Positions 1 to 8,214 are shown, numbered from the stretch's first letter. The stretch: 64,000 bases of DNA from Rhodanobacteraceae bacterium (GCA_016717705.1 JADKFD010000017.1:28271-92270); one strand, 5' to 3'. Translations and numbers: made by a program. Notes: a model not told the origin generated them from the letters alone.

Positions 1-184
1 CGCCCATTCGGTCCAGATCCTGGCGCAGCGCGTCGCAATAGCCGCACCAGCTTGCCGACAGCATGACAATCCCGTTGGCACCGGTTCCCTTGCGCGGATC
101 ATTCGCCGAACCGTCGCGCGTTGCGTACAGATGCAAGCCGCCGAACAGCGCGGCAATCACAATCAGGATGCGGCCGGTTGACAT
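1..184 (-). CDS. Membrane-anchored thioredoxin-like protein (3' end outside window)
   Basis: The first 61 codons of a minus-strand gene are visible; the rest lies beyond the window. The start ATG is at 184, 16 bases after the stop of the aminotransferase gene, so the two are probably co-transcribed. The N-terminus has a hydrophobic segment (ILIVIAALFGGLHLY), then a short linker and the strand NGIVMLSASWCGYCDAL. That carries a C-x-x-C motif of CGYC type in the position expected for a thioredoxin or glutaredoxin fold. I infer a periplasm-facing, membrane-tethered thiol-disulfide protein. Truncation prevents naming the subfamily (thioredoxin-like or DsbE-like). Confidence 0.6.
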   Translation of the reverse strand, partial: MSTGRILIVIAALFGGLHLYATRDGSANDPRKGTGANGIVMLSASWCGYCDALRQDLDRMG

Positions 185-200
185 GGTGGCTGTGATTCGG

Positions 201-1397
201 TCAAGCGAGCTCGGTGCAGAAGGCCTCGAAACGACGCAGGCCTTCGGTCAGTTCTGCCGGCTTGCAAGTGTATGAAATCCGCAGCCCGTTGGGTTCGCCG
301 AAGGCACTGCCCGGCACGCAGGCGACCCCGTGGGCATCCAGCAGCGCGTTGCAGAAATCGACATCATTGCTGATCAGCGTGTCGCCATGGCGCTTGCCGT
401 ATGCAAAGGAAACATCCGGGAACGCATAGAACGCGCCCTGCGGCCGCGGGCAGCTGAGCCCGGGAATGCGCGCAAAAGTCGCCATCACTTCATCTCGCTT
501 GTGCGAAAACTCCACGCACATGCGCTGCGGGATGTCCTGCGGGCCGGTCAACGCGGCAACCGCGGCCGCACAGACCACTTCCGGCAGATTGGTGATGTGG
601 TTGGAATTCAGCGTGACCAGCGCCTGGGCGAGAGCTTCCGGCGCTGCGGCGAATCCGACACGCCAGCCGGGCATGCCATAGGTCTTCGACAGCGAATCCA
701 GCAGGATCAGGCGGTTGCGCAGTTCCGGATGGGTTTCGAGCAGATGGTGCCAGCCGATGCCGTCGAAAATCATCTGGTTGTAGATGTCATCGGACAGGAT
801 CCAGATGTCGTGCTTGACCAGCACATCGCCAAGCGCGCGAATCTCGTCCTTGGTGTAGACCATGCCGGTCGGGTTACTCGGGTTGTTGAACACCAGGAGC
901 TTGGTCTTCGGCCCGATCATCGCCTCCAGCTGGTCCGGATGCAGTTTGTAGTCCTGATCTGCGCCGCAATGGGCGATCTTGACCTCAGCGCCCATGATGC
1001 GCGCGATGTCGATGTGGCTGGTCCAGTACGGCGCCGGCAGAATCAGTTCATCGCCCTCTTCGATCAATGCATAGAGCACGTTGAATATCACGTGCTTGGC
1101 ACCGACACCTACGCACAGATGCTTGCGCTCGAAGCCCTCGAAACCGTTGCGCTTGAGGTGCGCCAGAAAGGCATCGAGCAGCGCGTCGGGTCCGCGATTG
1201 CTGCCGTACTGGCCCGAATCGTGGGTCAACGACTCGCGCGCGGCGGCATAGACGTGCTCACCCGGCAGGAAGTTGGGCACGCCGATCGAGAAACTGATGA
1301 TGTCGCGACCTGCGGCCTTCAGGCGCTTGGCCTTCTCGGCGACCGCCATGATCGCGCTCGGGACGGCCCGGCTCATTCGTTCAGCCAACTGCGGCAT
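201..1397 (-). CDS. Class I PLP-dependent aminotransferase (aspartate aminotransferase-like)
   Basis: A 398-residue fold-type I aminotransferase, full length for the AspC/AlaA-like group. Visible landmarks are NNPSNPTG (171-178), the aspartate and tyrosine that hold the cofactor (SDDIY, 202-206), the Schiff-base lysine in SLSKTYGMPGWRVG (Lys238), and a C-terminal arginine in LRISYTCK that binds the substrate carboxylate. It would move an amino group between glutamate and an oxo-acid in the cytoplasm; the exact partner acid cannot be read from sequence. The downstream thioredoxin-like gene begins 16 bases after its stop. An upstream ATG gives the product and no other start competes. Confidence 0.88.
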   Translation of the reverse strand: MPQLAERMSRAVPSAIMAVAEKAKRLKAAGRDIISFSIGVPNFLPGEHVYAAARESLTHDSGQYGSNRGPDALLDAFLAHLKRNGFEGFERKHLCVGVGAKHVIFNVLYALIEEGDELILPAPYWTSHIDIARIMGAEVKIAHCGADQDYKLHPDQLEAMIGPKTKLLVFNNPSNPTGMVYTKDEIRALGDVLVKHDIWILSDDIYNQMIFDGIGWHHLLETHPELRNRLILLDSLSKTYGMPGWRVGFAAAPEALAQALVTLNSNHITNLPEVVCAAAVAALTGPQDIPQRMCVEFSHKRDEVMATFARIPGLSCPRPQGAFYAFPDVSFAYGKRHGDTLISNDVDFCNALLDAHGVACVPGSAFGEPNGLRISYTCKPAELTEGLRRFEAFCTELA

Positions 1398-1560
1398 CGA
1401 TCATCTCCAATCAATCAAGCCCGGAAGCATACACGCGGGCGCCGGAAGGCCGGCAGCGACTTTGGCATCAGGCGTCATGCTGCGGCGCACAACTGCCCGG
1501 AAAAAGCCGCGAGCGAATTTCGTGAAAGGCTCATGCGCCGGGTGGCCGCTGTGGACTCCG

Positions 1561-1632
1561 GTGGGTCCGGACCTTGTCCGGATGCTCGTGTGCGGACCCA
1601 GCGAAAGGCGTCCGGCAAGGTCCGGACCCACA
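1561..1632. repeat. Long imperfect palindrome, GTCCGGACC type
   Basis: The left arm GTGGGTCCGGACCTTG and the right arm CAAGGTCCGGACCCAC are inverted copies about 40 bases apart, with further pairing inside. A second copy with nearly the same arms lies at 20658-20730, so this is a dispersed REP-like element and not a local hairpin. It sits in the 334-base gap between the aminotransferase and ompW, which otherwise holds only the ompW terminator. Confidence 0.8.
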
Positions 1633-1654
1633 GCAACTGCCGGGTGCGTGGGGG

Positions 1655-1690
1655 CACAAAAAGCCGGCACCATGAAGCGCCGGCTGGAGA
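1655..1690 (-). terminator. Rho-independent terminator after ompW
   Basis: Read on the minus strand, AGCCGGCGC and GCCGGCT form a stem around a short TTCATGG-like loop and are followed by TTTTTG. It lies about 45 bases beyond the ompW stop codon, the expected place and orientation. Confidence 0.65.
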
Positions 1691-1731
1691 GTGCGCAAAC
1701 ACCGCTCCCGCGGTGGTCGCCAAGGCAAAAC

Positions 1732-2349
1732 TCAGAACTTGTAAGCCAGATCAATGCCGTAGACGATCGGGTCGACGTTGGCGGTGCCGATGTCGGCGCC
1801 ATCCAGCTCGGCGTCGCTATCGATGTCCACCCACCAGATCTGCGCGCCGAGGCTCCAGTTGTCGTTGAGGAAGTACTCCGCACCGATCTCGGCGGCGAAG
1901 CCGAAGGAGTTGTCCAAGCTCAAATCGGCACCCGGAATCGCGATCTCTTCGTCATAGACGAAGGTGTAGTTCAAGCCCGCGCCGACATAGAAATTGAACG
2001 GGCCAGCCGGATTGAAGTGGTACTGGAAAGTCACCGTCGGCGGCAGGTGCGTGAAATTGCCCGAGTCGGCGCCATTGAGCTTGTAGTCATGCTCGAACGG
2101 CCATGCGGCCAGCACCTGGGCGGCAATGTGATCGGTCAGGAAGTAGCTCAGCGCGAGCGTCGGCTTCCAGTCGTTTTCGATTTCGAGATCGAGCGTGCCC
2201 GCCAGCGTGCCGTTGTCGGACTTCGGCTCGACACTGCCAAGACCGATGCGCGCTACCCAGTCTCCGGCCTGGTATGCGGCATCCGCCGACGGGGCATAGG
2301 CGACGCAGGCTGCAGTTGCCAGGGCGAGTGCGAGAAGGTTCTTGGTCAT
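1732..2349 (-). CDS. ompW: OmpW family outer membrane protein
   Basis: A 205-residue eight-strand outer membrane barrel protein. The chosen start (2349) gives a clean signal peptide, MTKNLLALALATAACVAYA followed by PSADA, and has GGAGCA about 6 bases upstream; a longer reading frame exists but has no signal at its start. The mature part shows OmpW features: GDWVARIGLGSVEPKS near the N-terminus, LALSYFLTDHIAAQVLAA, FYVGAGLNYTFVY, and a C-terminal aromatic residue (YKF) used by the barrel assembly machinery. OmpW proteins are thought to pass small hydrophobic compounds. It appears monocistronic, with a terminator downstream and an FNR-like site upstream. Confidence 0.9.
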   Translation of the reverse strand: MTKNLLALALATAACVAYAPSADAAYQAGDWVARIGLGSVEPKSDNGTLAGTLDLEIENDWKPTLALSYFLTDHIAAQVLAAWPFEHDYKLNGADSGNFTHLPPTVTFQYHFNPAGPFNFYVGAGLNYTFVYDEEIAIPGADLSLDNSFGFAAEIGAEYFLNDNWSLGAQIWWVDIDSDAELDGADIGTANVDPIVYGIDLAYKF

Positions 2350-2408
2350 CGTGTTGCTCCAGGTTGGGATTGGATGGCGCCAATCTGCCCGAGCGAACAA
2401 ACGGAATC

Positions 2409-2422
2409 TTGACAATCGTCAA
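2409..2422 (-). promoter_or_regulatory. FNR/CRP-like palindrome upstream of ompW
   Basis: TTGACAATCGTCAA is an inverted repeat of five-base arms around four bases, one base per arm away from the FNR/ANR consensus TTGAT-N4-ATCAA. Its centre lies about 66 bases upstream of the ompW start. A CAGATT that could serve as a -10 is placed so that the site would sit near -41.5. FNR control of ompW is known in enteric bacteria; here it is inferred. Confidence 0.45.
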
Positions 2423-2587
2423 GGTCGCACGCCGCGCGACCCAAGTTAACAGCGAATTGGGCTCATACTTTGGTCGAAGGGCGATGCCGCGCGCCGACCG
2501 GGCGCTCGGAAACCCATGAAAAACCAATTCAATTCGTTTGAATACAAGTAGTTGCTTGCACTTGCCGAGTACAAGCGCAGCTCGTAC

Positions 2588-3649
2588 TCAGGGAAAGGCA
2601 CCGGCGATCGCCAGTCCCAGATCCTCCGACCAGCCGCGGGCGATGTTCAGATTCTGGACAGCCTGACCGGCCATGCCCTTGACCAGGTTGTCGATGGCGA
2701 TCATCACGCAAGCGCTGCCGGCTTTCGCCTCGACGGCAATGTCGGCGAAATTGCTGCCCACCACCGCCGCCACACGCGGCGTGCCGTCGACGAGCCGGAT
2801 GAATCGGGCTGCGTCGTAACGCGCGACATAGGCATCCCGCAATGTGTTCCGCGATAGCCCTGGTGCTGGGAAGGTCAGCGTGGCGAAGATTCCGCGGACC
2901 AGCGGCGCCGAATGCGGCACGAAGGCAAACTCGATCGCCGCGCCCTCCTCCGCCAGGGTGCGACGCACCTCGCCTTCATGCTGGTGCGCCAGCATCTTGT
3001 AGGCGCGAAAGTCGTTTGCGCGAGTTGGATGATGCGTGGTGTCGCTGGCGCTGGCGCCGGAACCCGACGAACCGGTGATCGCCGACACGGCGACCCAGCC
3101 GGGACACGCGTCACCGAGATCCGCCAGCGGCAACAGCGCCAGTTGCAGCGCGGTGGCGAAACAGCCGGGGTTGGCGATGCGGCGCGCACCCGCCAGCGGT
3201 GTCCGGCGCCATTCGCTGAGGCCATAAACAAAGCTGCCGAGGCGATCGACGCAGGGATGCTCGCCACCGTAGGACTGGGTGAATCCGGCGCCGTCGGCGA
3301 GCCGGAAATCACCAGACAGATCGATGACCGTCAGTCGCTCGGTCAAACCTGCCGCGTGCCACTGCTGCTCCAGATGCGGCAACTGGCGCGCAAACTCGCC
3401 GTGCGGCATCGCGGCGAACAGTACCGGGCAGTCGCTCTCGGCCAGCCGAATCCAGTCAGGAGCTTCCACGAAACTGCCGCGGATTACGCCACGCAGATTC
3501 GGATGCACGCTGCCGATGTCCTTGCCGACATGCTGGCGCGAGGCACCCACCACGCTGTGCAGGTGCGGATGACCCGCCAGCAGGCGCAACAGTTCGCCAC
3601 CGCCGTAGCCGGAGGCACCGAGGATGACGACGTCCATGTCGGGTTTCAT
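2588..3649 (-). CDS. argC: N-acetyl-gamma-glutamyl-phosphate reductase
   Basis: ArgC reduces N-acetylglutamyl phosphate to the semialdehyde with NADPH, the third step of arginine synthesis. The 353-residue length fits the family. The N-terminal dinucleotide-binding loop is GASGYGGGELLRLL (11-24), and the catalytic cysteine lies in NPGCFATALQLALLPL (Cys163). The motif SGSGASAS later in the protein matches the substrate loop. It is the last gene of the minus-strand arginine operon, about 124 bases after the DUF1611-like gene; that gap holds a GTAGGTCACGTTG repeat. The start at 3649 (MKPDMDVVILGASG) is preferred; a second in-frame ATG lies four codons in. Confidence 0.95.
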   Translation of the reverse strand: MKPDMDVVILGASGYGGGELLRLLAGHPHLHSVVGASRQHVGKDIGSVHPNLRGVIRGSFVEAPDWIRLAESDCPVLFAAMPHGEFARQLPHLEQQWHAAGLTERLTVIDLSGDFRLADGAGFTQSYGGEHPCVDRLGSFVYGLSEWRRTPLAGARRIANPGCFATALQLALLPLADLGDACPGWVAVSAITGSSGSGASASDTTHHPTRANDFRAYKMLAHQHEGEVRRTLAEEGAAIEFAFVPHSAPLVRGIFATLTFPAPGLSRNTLRDAYVARYDAARFIRLVDGTPRVAAVVGSNFADIAVEAKAGSACVMIAIDNLVKGMAGQAVQNLNIARGWSEDLGLAIAGAFP

Positions 3650-3661
3650 GAAAGCTCCGTT

Positions 3662-3697
3662 CGTAGGTCACGTTGCCTGCAGGGCAGGCTAGGTGAC
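3662..3697. repeat. GTAGGTCACGTTG repeat unit
   Basis: CGTAGGTCACGTTGCCTGCAG with a trailing AGGTGAC is a small palindrome in the gap between argC and the P-loop gene. Related copies lie at 32281-32350 and 49464-49531. Confidence 0.6.
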
Positions 3698-3773
3698 AAT
3701 CCCATCTGGGGCACGCCGTTAGCCGAGTCGCTGCGGACCGAGCGCTCCTACACAGGCACGGGTCCGGTCGTGA

Positions 3774-4820
3774 TCAAGGCGCCCGGTACTTGCGCACCAG
3801 TTCCAGCGCCAGATCACCCAGCGCGCGCGGATCGACGCGCGCGTTGCGTGCCGGGATGCCAAGGCGCTCGACGAAGCGCTGGCCGACGGCGTTGTCGGTC
3901 GCCGGGCCAGCGACGATATCGACATCGATGCCGTAGTTCTCGCGCAGGTAGTCGACGCCGCCAGCCACGCCGACCGGATCGTTGGCGCAGAACACGTAGC
4001 AGGCGCATTGCGCGCGCAGAGCTTCGTCGGCCAGGATCGCCTGCACGCCGTACTCGCCCATCACGCCGTCACCGGTCTCGGCGACGATCACATCGACGCC
4101 CTTGGCGGCGATCTCGCTGAGTACCTTGTGCGCCGTCTGCGCCGCCGATTCCGGCCCGGAACAGACGATGCCCGCATCGGTGAAATCGGCGATGACCTCG
4201 GCGCCATGGTCATACAGATGCAGCGTGTCGCGCATCAGCGAGATGCCGGTGAGCTTGGCGCCGCCGACCTTGTACCCGGCCTGATGCAGCGCGCGCACCA
4301 TCGCCGAACCGGCCAGCGTCTTGCCCGAGTTCATGCAGGTGCCGAGGATGAAGATGATCGGCACCTTGGGCGCCGTCGGCACACCCTTCAGCGCGTCGTG
4401 ACGGATGTGCGCCGGGATGCCCTGACGCGACTGGAACTCGGGGAAAATCAGCACCTGGCCGAGCACCTCGAGCACGAAAGGCTTGCCGACATCCGGGTTG
4501 TAGGACACGCAGTGGCCCATGACGCCGCCGATGTTGAGCATGTTGATGCTGTCGCCGACCTTCAGCGACGTCGGCATCACGCCCTCGTAGCCATGCAGCG
4601 CGTTGCGCTTGCCCAGCGCGCCGACGACCAGATCACCGTCGTGCAGCGTCATCCAGCGGCCATGCACATCTTCGAGCTGGTTGTAGGTGCTCTTCTCGCC
4701 GTGCACACGCACGGCCACCGCAGAGCCCTCCTCGCAGAGAATGGTGTCGCTCAAGGTCAGCGTGCGTGACAACTTGAGGTTTCGGGTGACGCTGGCGATT
4801 TTGTCGACGGTCAGGCGCAT
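3774..4820 (-). CDS. DUF1611-like P-loop protein embedded in the arginine operon
   Basis: A 348-residue protein with a beta-rich N-terminal part (about 1-150) and a C-terminal P-loop domain. The P-loop is GTCMNSGKT (160-168); it is followed by GGAKLTGISLMRDTLHLYD and GAEVIADFTDAGIVCSG, which resembles the order of motifs in the DUF1611 family (G-T-x-C-x-x-G-K, then T-G-I, then A-D-F). An acidic strand VIVAETGDGVMGEYG follows. That family includes, to my knowledge, the D-glutamate N-acetyltransferase DgcN. It lies between argG and argC in an operon whose argB lacks an acetyltransferase domain. A role in N-acetylglutamate supply is my inference. Otherwise it is an ATP/GTP-binding protein of unknown role. 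Confidence 0.7.
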   Translation of the reverse strand: MRLTVDKIASVTRNLKLSRTLTLSDTILCEEGSAVAVRVHGEKSTYNQLEDVHGRWMTLHDGDLVVGALGKRNALHGYEGVMPTSLKVGDSINMLNIGGVMGHCVSYNPDVGKPFVLEVLGQVLIFPEFQSRQGIPAHIRHDALKGVPTAPKVPIIFILGTCMNSGKTLAGSAMVRALHQAGYKVGGAKLTGISLMRDTLHLYDHGAEVIADFTDAGIVCSGPESAAQTAHKVLSEIAAKGVDVIVAETGDGVMGEYGVQAILADEALRAQCACYVFCANDPVGVAGGVDYLRENYGIDVDIVAGPATDNAVGQRFVERLGIPARNARVDPRALGDLALELVRKYRAP

Positions 4821-4828
4821 GGGAGTTG

Positions 4829-4856
4829 GTGAGTAGTGAGTAGTGAATAGTGAGTA
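4829..4856. repeat. GTGAGTAGTGAGTAGTG tandem repeat, left flank of the four-helix-bundle gene
   Basis: Repeats of GAGTAGT and GAATAGT just upstream of the P-loop gene start. The other side of the neighbouring four-helix-bundle gene (5275-5318) carries the reverse complement, so the small gene is bracketed by inverted short-repeat arrays. Confidence 0.7.
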
Positions 4857-4885
4857 ACAGCCGGCACGAATGGAGGCTGCCGCGG

Positions 4886-5254
4886 TCAGAGCTTGCTCTT
4901 TGCAGACTTTTGCGAAATTAGCCCGTTCAGAAGTCGAAAGACCAGCGTGAGTCGATCGACTATCTGCGGTGTACGTTCAATCAGTTTCATGTCAGATGCA
5001 ATCCAGATCTGTGTATCGAGTTCGGTGAGGGAACCCCGCGCAATTTGCGCGTAACGGCGAAACTCGGCCTTGGTTCCCCTGCCCGCTCCTTCCGCGATAT
5101 TGCTGGCAATCGAGACAGCGCTGCGTCGCATCTGCAGACAAAGCCCGAATCGTTCCGATTCCGGCATCGCCTGGGTAGCTTCGTAGAGTTGCCTGGCGAG
5201 ACGCATCGCCTCTTTCCAAGCCTCAAGGTCATAGTGCTTTGGCTTTAGTGACAT
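4886..5254 (-). CDS. Four-helix bundle protein (23S rRNA intervening-sequence type)
   Basis: A 122-residue helical protein of the family first noted in intervening sequences of 23S rRNA genes. Diagnostic stretches are DLEAWKEAMRLARQLYEAT, FGLCLQMRRSAVSIASNIAEG and AQIARGSLTELDTQIWIA. Members form pentameric four-helix bundles; their function is unknown, although some work as accessory proteins in retroelements. The start at 5254 has AAGGA about 7 bases upstream and is preferred over an ATG nine codons earlier that lies in the repeat. It interrupts the arginine operon between argG and the P-loop gene and is bracketed by inverted repeats, which suggests a later insertion. Confidence 0.88.
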   Translation of the reverse strand: MSLKPKHYDLEAWKEAMRLARQLYEATQAMPESERFGLCLQMRRSAVSIASNIAEGAGRGTKAEFRRYAQIARGSLTELDTQIWIASDMKLIERTPQIVDRLTLVFRLLNGLISQKSAKSKL

Positions 5255-5274
5255 AGCCAGTCCTTGCCGGGTTT

Positions 5275-5318
5275 TACTCACTCACTCACTCCCACTCACC
5301 ACTCACCACTCCTACTCA
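5275..5318. repeat. CACTCACCACTCACCACTC tandem repeat, right flank
   Basis: CACTC and CCACTCA units in tandem, the reverse complement of the array at 4829-4856. The array runs into argG, so the last residues of ArgG (SRSGEW) are encoded by repeat sequence. Confidence 0.7.
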
Positions 5319-6534
5319 GCGCCCCGCACACTCGCCAATCACGAGCGCTCCGCGCGCTCAAAGCCACCTGCTGCCCCACCCCAAACAACTTGCAATACCC
5401 CCTCGCCTCCTCGCCGGTCCAGGCCTTGGCGCCTTCGCCGTAGCTGGCGACTTTGGACTGCATCAGGCTGTAGGCGGAGCGGACGCCTTCGACCTGGGCG
5501 ACGCGCGGGTACAGGGTCATGCGCACCTCGCCGGTGACGGTGGCCTGGGAGGACGCCAGGAAGGCTTCGAGGTCGCGGCCGATAGGGTCGAAGTAATGGC
5601 CTTCGTGCAGCAGGCTGCCGTAGAGATTGCCCAGCGATTCCTTCCAGAACAGCTGCTTGCCGGAAAGCACCAGCTTTTCCAGCTCGCGATGCGCCTGGAT
5701 CAACAGATGCGCGGCCGGCGCCGAGAAGCCGACGCGGCCCTTGATGCCGAGAATGGTATCGCCGAGGTGGATGCCGCGGCCGATGCCGTACTGGTCGCCG
5801 AGCGCGTTCAGGGCCTCGACGATGGCGACTGCACCGATCGCCGCACCATCCAGCGCCACCGGACAACCGCGCTCGAAGCCGAGCACGATGGTTTTCGGCG
5901 GCAGGTCGGCGCTGATGGCACCACCGGGATACGCCGACTCCGGCAGGTGCTGCCAGGAATCATGCGTCTCCTTGCCGCCGACCGACGTGCCCCACATGCC
6001 CTCGTTGACCGAGTACGCGGTGGTCTTGGCCGGGATGATCACGCCGCGTTCGGCCAGCCAGCGGGTTTCGTCCTCGCGCGACAGCTGCAGCTCGCGGATC
6101 GGCGTGATCAGCTGCTTGCCCGGGCACAACGCACGGAAGGCCACGTCGAAACGCACCTGGTCGTTGCCGGCACCGGTCGAACCATGCGCAATGGCGCTGG
6201 CGCCGAGTTCGTTCGCAACTTGCGCCACGCGCTTGGCCTGGCATACGCGTTCAGCCGACACCGACAAGGGATACAACTGGCCGCGCAGCACATTGCCCGC
6301 CAGCAGGTAGCTCAGGTAGTCGTCCCAGAGTTCCTGGCGCGCGTCGATGGTGCGGTGCTGGGTGACGCCCAGGCGACGCGCCGCGGCTTCGATCCGCTCG
6401 ACCTCGGCAGCGTCAAAGCCACCGGTGTTGACGGTGACCGTGGCCACATCGAAACCACGCTCGCGCAGATGCAGTACGCAGAACGAGGTATCGAGGCCGC
6501 CGGAGAATGCAAGTACGCAGAGGGGGTTGGACAT
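5296..6534 (-). CDS. argG: Argininosuccinate synthase
   Basis: ArgG joins citrulline and aspartate with ATP to give argininosuccinate. It has 412 residues, normal for the family. The ATP pyrophosphatase loop is AFSGGLDTSF (9-18). Further motifs are AHGSTGAGNDQVRFD, EGMWGTSVGG and IKGRVGFSAPAAHLLI. The start at 6534 matches the usual short N-terminus. The extreme C-terminus is repeat-encoded, an apparent consequence of insertion of the neighbouring repeat array, and should not affect the catalytic core. It lies in the minus-strand arginine operon downstream of argH, from which it is separated by a REP palindrome and an A/G-rich short repeat. Confidence 0.96.
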   Translation of the reverse strand: MSNPLCVLAFSGGLDTSFCVLHLRERGFDVATVTVNTGGFDAAEVERIEAAARRLGVTQHRTIDARQELWDDYLSYLLAGNVLRGQLYPLSVSAERVCQAKRVAQVANELGASAIAHGSTGAGNDQVRFDVAFRALCPGKQLITPIRELQLSREDETRWLAERGVIIPAKTTAYSVNEGMWGTSVGGKETHDSWQHLPESAYPGGAISADLPPKTIVLGFERGCPVALDGAAIGAVAIVEALNALGDQYGIGRGIHLGDTILGIKGRVGFSAPAAHLLIQAHRELEKLVLSGKQLFWKESLGNLYGSLLHEGHYFDPIGRDLEAFLASSQATVTGEVRMTLYPRVAQVEGVRSAYSLMQSKVASYGEGAKAWTGEEARGYCKLFGVGQQVALSARSARDWRVCGALSRSGEW

Positions 6535-6596
6535 TGGGAGTGGTCAGGAAAAGGGGAAAAGGAAAATGGAAAATGGACCAGCCAGTCCACGGGCTT

Positions 6597-6665
6597 TTGT
6601 AGGAGCGCGCTTGCGCGCGATCCCGAGCCGCCGAGTGCTGATAGCGCGCAAGCGCGCTCCTACAA
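6597..6665. repeat. REP palindrome pair, TAGGAGCGCGCTTGCGCGCGA type
   Basis: TGTAGGAGCGCGCTTGCGCG and its reverse complement face each other across about 20 bases between argH and argG. Related pairs lie at 20503-20579 and 31051-31124. Paired units of this sort are the usual form of elements spread by RAYT transposases, one of which is encoded at 45694-46644. Confidence 0.85.
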
Positions 6666-6683
6666 CGGACTCGGACATCTGGC

Positions 6684-8039
6684 TCACGACGCAAACACCC
6701 GTGCGTCGACCGCATCCAACTGCTTTCGGCGCTCGTCGATCCAGCTCTCGACCGCCTTCAATTCACTAGCGGCGCTATCCAGCCCCAACGCTCCCAACCC
6801 GCCGGTATGCGTCGCCGACAACGCCGCGCGATCGGGCACAAATCGGCCGGCCATCACCGCCTCGCCGATCTGCCGATAGGCGTCGCGAAAGGTCTGGCCC
6901 GAGGCCACCAGCACATAGGCCTGGTGCGCGGCGTAAAGCTCGTCGCTCATCGCGGCTGCGCAGCGCGCCGTATTCACTTGCAGCACCGGCACCAGTCGCG
7001 TCAGCACGTCGAGCGTCGCCGCTGCCGCATCCATGCCAGCCAGCAGCGGCCGCTTGTGCAACTGGAAATCGCGGTGATAGCTGCCGGGCAGCCCGCTGAC
7101 GATCTGCCGATGCCAGTCGGCGATCCCGCGCAGCTCGCGGCAGCGCCCGCGCGCCAGTTCCAGCACATCGGGATTGCGCTTCTGCGGCATGATCGACGAG
7201 CCGGTGGTGAAGGCGTCGGGCAACCGCACGAAGCCGAATTCTTCGGTCGAGTACAGCGACAAGTCCCAGCAGAGTTTTTCCAGAGTGCCGGCAAGCGACA
7301 CCGTCCAGTCGAGCATCGCCTGCTCATGGCGGCCGCGCGAGTTCATTGCGTCGACCGGCGAGCGCTGCACGCGACTGAAGCCGAGCAGTTGGGCGACGCG
7401 CTCTCGATTCAGCGGCAGCGGCACACCAAAGCCTGCCGCGGCGCCCAATGGGCAACGGTCCAGGCGACGCCACAAGCCATCGGCGGCTTCCAACTCCTCG
7501 ATCAGACCCTCGACGTAGCCGACGCCCCATTGGCCCAGGCTGGATGGCATGGCCCGGCGCAGATGGGTATAGCCGGGTAGCGGCACCGCTTCGTGGGTAC
7601 GCGCGAAATCGAGTAGTGCGCTGGCCAGGGCACGCACCTGGGCGGTCAGGCCGAGCAGCCGCGAGCGCAGCAACAGGCGCAGCGCCAGCAACACCTGATC
7701 GTTGCGCGAACGCCCCAGGTGGATGCGCTTGCCGGCCTCGCCGACGCGCGCGATCAGCGCATGTTCGAGCGCCGTGTGGCCATCTTCCTGCGCCGCCGAA
7801 ATGCTCAGCTCGCGGCGCTCGGTGACCGGTTTCAGCTCGGCCAGCGCCGCAATCAATGCACCGCTGTCGGTGGCCGACAGCAACCCCACCTCGCCAAGCA
7901 TGCGCGCATGTGCGGCCGAGCCCTGCACATCGAAAGGCAGCAGCGCCAGATCGAGTTGCGGGTCCTCGCCGACGGTGAAGCGGTGGATCGCTTCGTCGAG
8001 GGGAAGGCCTTTGGCCCAGAGGGGGGTAGAGGCGGTCAC
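6684..8039 (-). CDS. argH: Argininosuccinate lyase
   Basis: ArgH splits argininosuccinate into arginine and fumarate, the last step of the pathway. With a GTG start at 8039 the product is 451 residues and opens VTASTPLWAKGLPLD; a longer frame runs into low-complexity repeat and is rejected. Superfamily signatures are HLGRSRNDQ (about 107-115), PLPGYTHLRRAMP, and GSSIMPQKRNPD (about 280-291), which carries the mobile-loop catalytic serine. The upstream gap to argB contains inverted arrays of GGGGCAC that could form a large hairpin in the operon transcript. Confidence 0.94.
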   Translation of the reverse strand: MTASTPLWAKGLPLDEAIHRFTVGEDPQLDLALLPFDVQGSAAHARMLGEVGLLSATDSGALIAALAELKPVTERRELSISAAQEDGHTALEHALIARVGEAGKRIHLGRSRNDQVLLALRLLLRSRLLGLTAQVRALASALLDFARTHEAVPLPGYTHLRRAMPSSLGQWGVGYVEGLIEELEAADGLWRRLDRCPLGAAAGFGVPLPLNRERVAQLLGFSRVQRSPVDAMNSRGRHEQAMLDWTVSLAGTLEKLCWDLSLYSTEEFGFVRLPDAFTTGSSIMPQKRNPDVLELARGRCRELRGIADWHRQIVSGLPGSYHRDFQLHKRPLLAGMDAAAATLDVLTRLVPVLQVNTARCAAAMSDELYAAHQAYVLVASGQTFRDAYRQIGEAVMAGRFVPDRAALSATHTGGLGALGLDSAASELKAVESWIDERRKQLDAVDARVFAS

Positions 8040-8069
8040 AGCTGCGTGCCTTCCAGAAAACAAACTGCG

Positions 8070-8202
8070 GGGCGCGGGGCACGGGGCACGGGGCACGGGA
8101 AAAGCGGCGCGCGGCACTCGACGGAGTCCAGGAACACAGAGCGCAGAGTTTCAGAGTGCCCGTAGCTCCCCGTGCCCCGTGCCCCGTGCCCCGCGCCCCG
8201 CT
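8070..8202. repeat. Inverted GGGGCACG tandem arrays between argB and argH
   Basis: GGGGCACG and GGGGCGCG units in tandem at 8070-8099, and the reverse complement CCGTGCCC units at 8168-8202, about 70 bases apart. They could pair into a long stem in the arginine operon transcript. Confidence 0.75.
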
Positions 8203-8214
8203 CCATCGTCTCGC

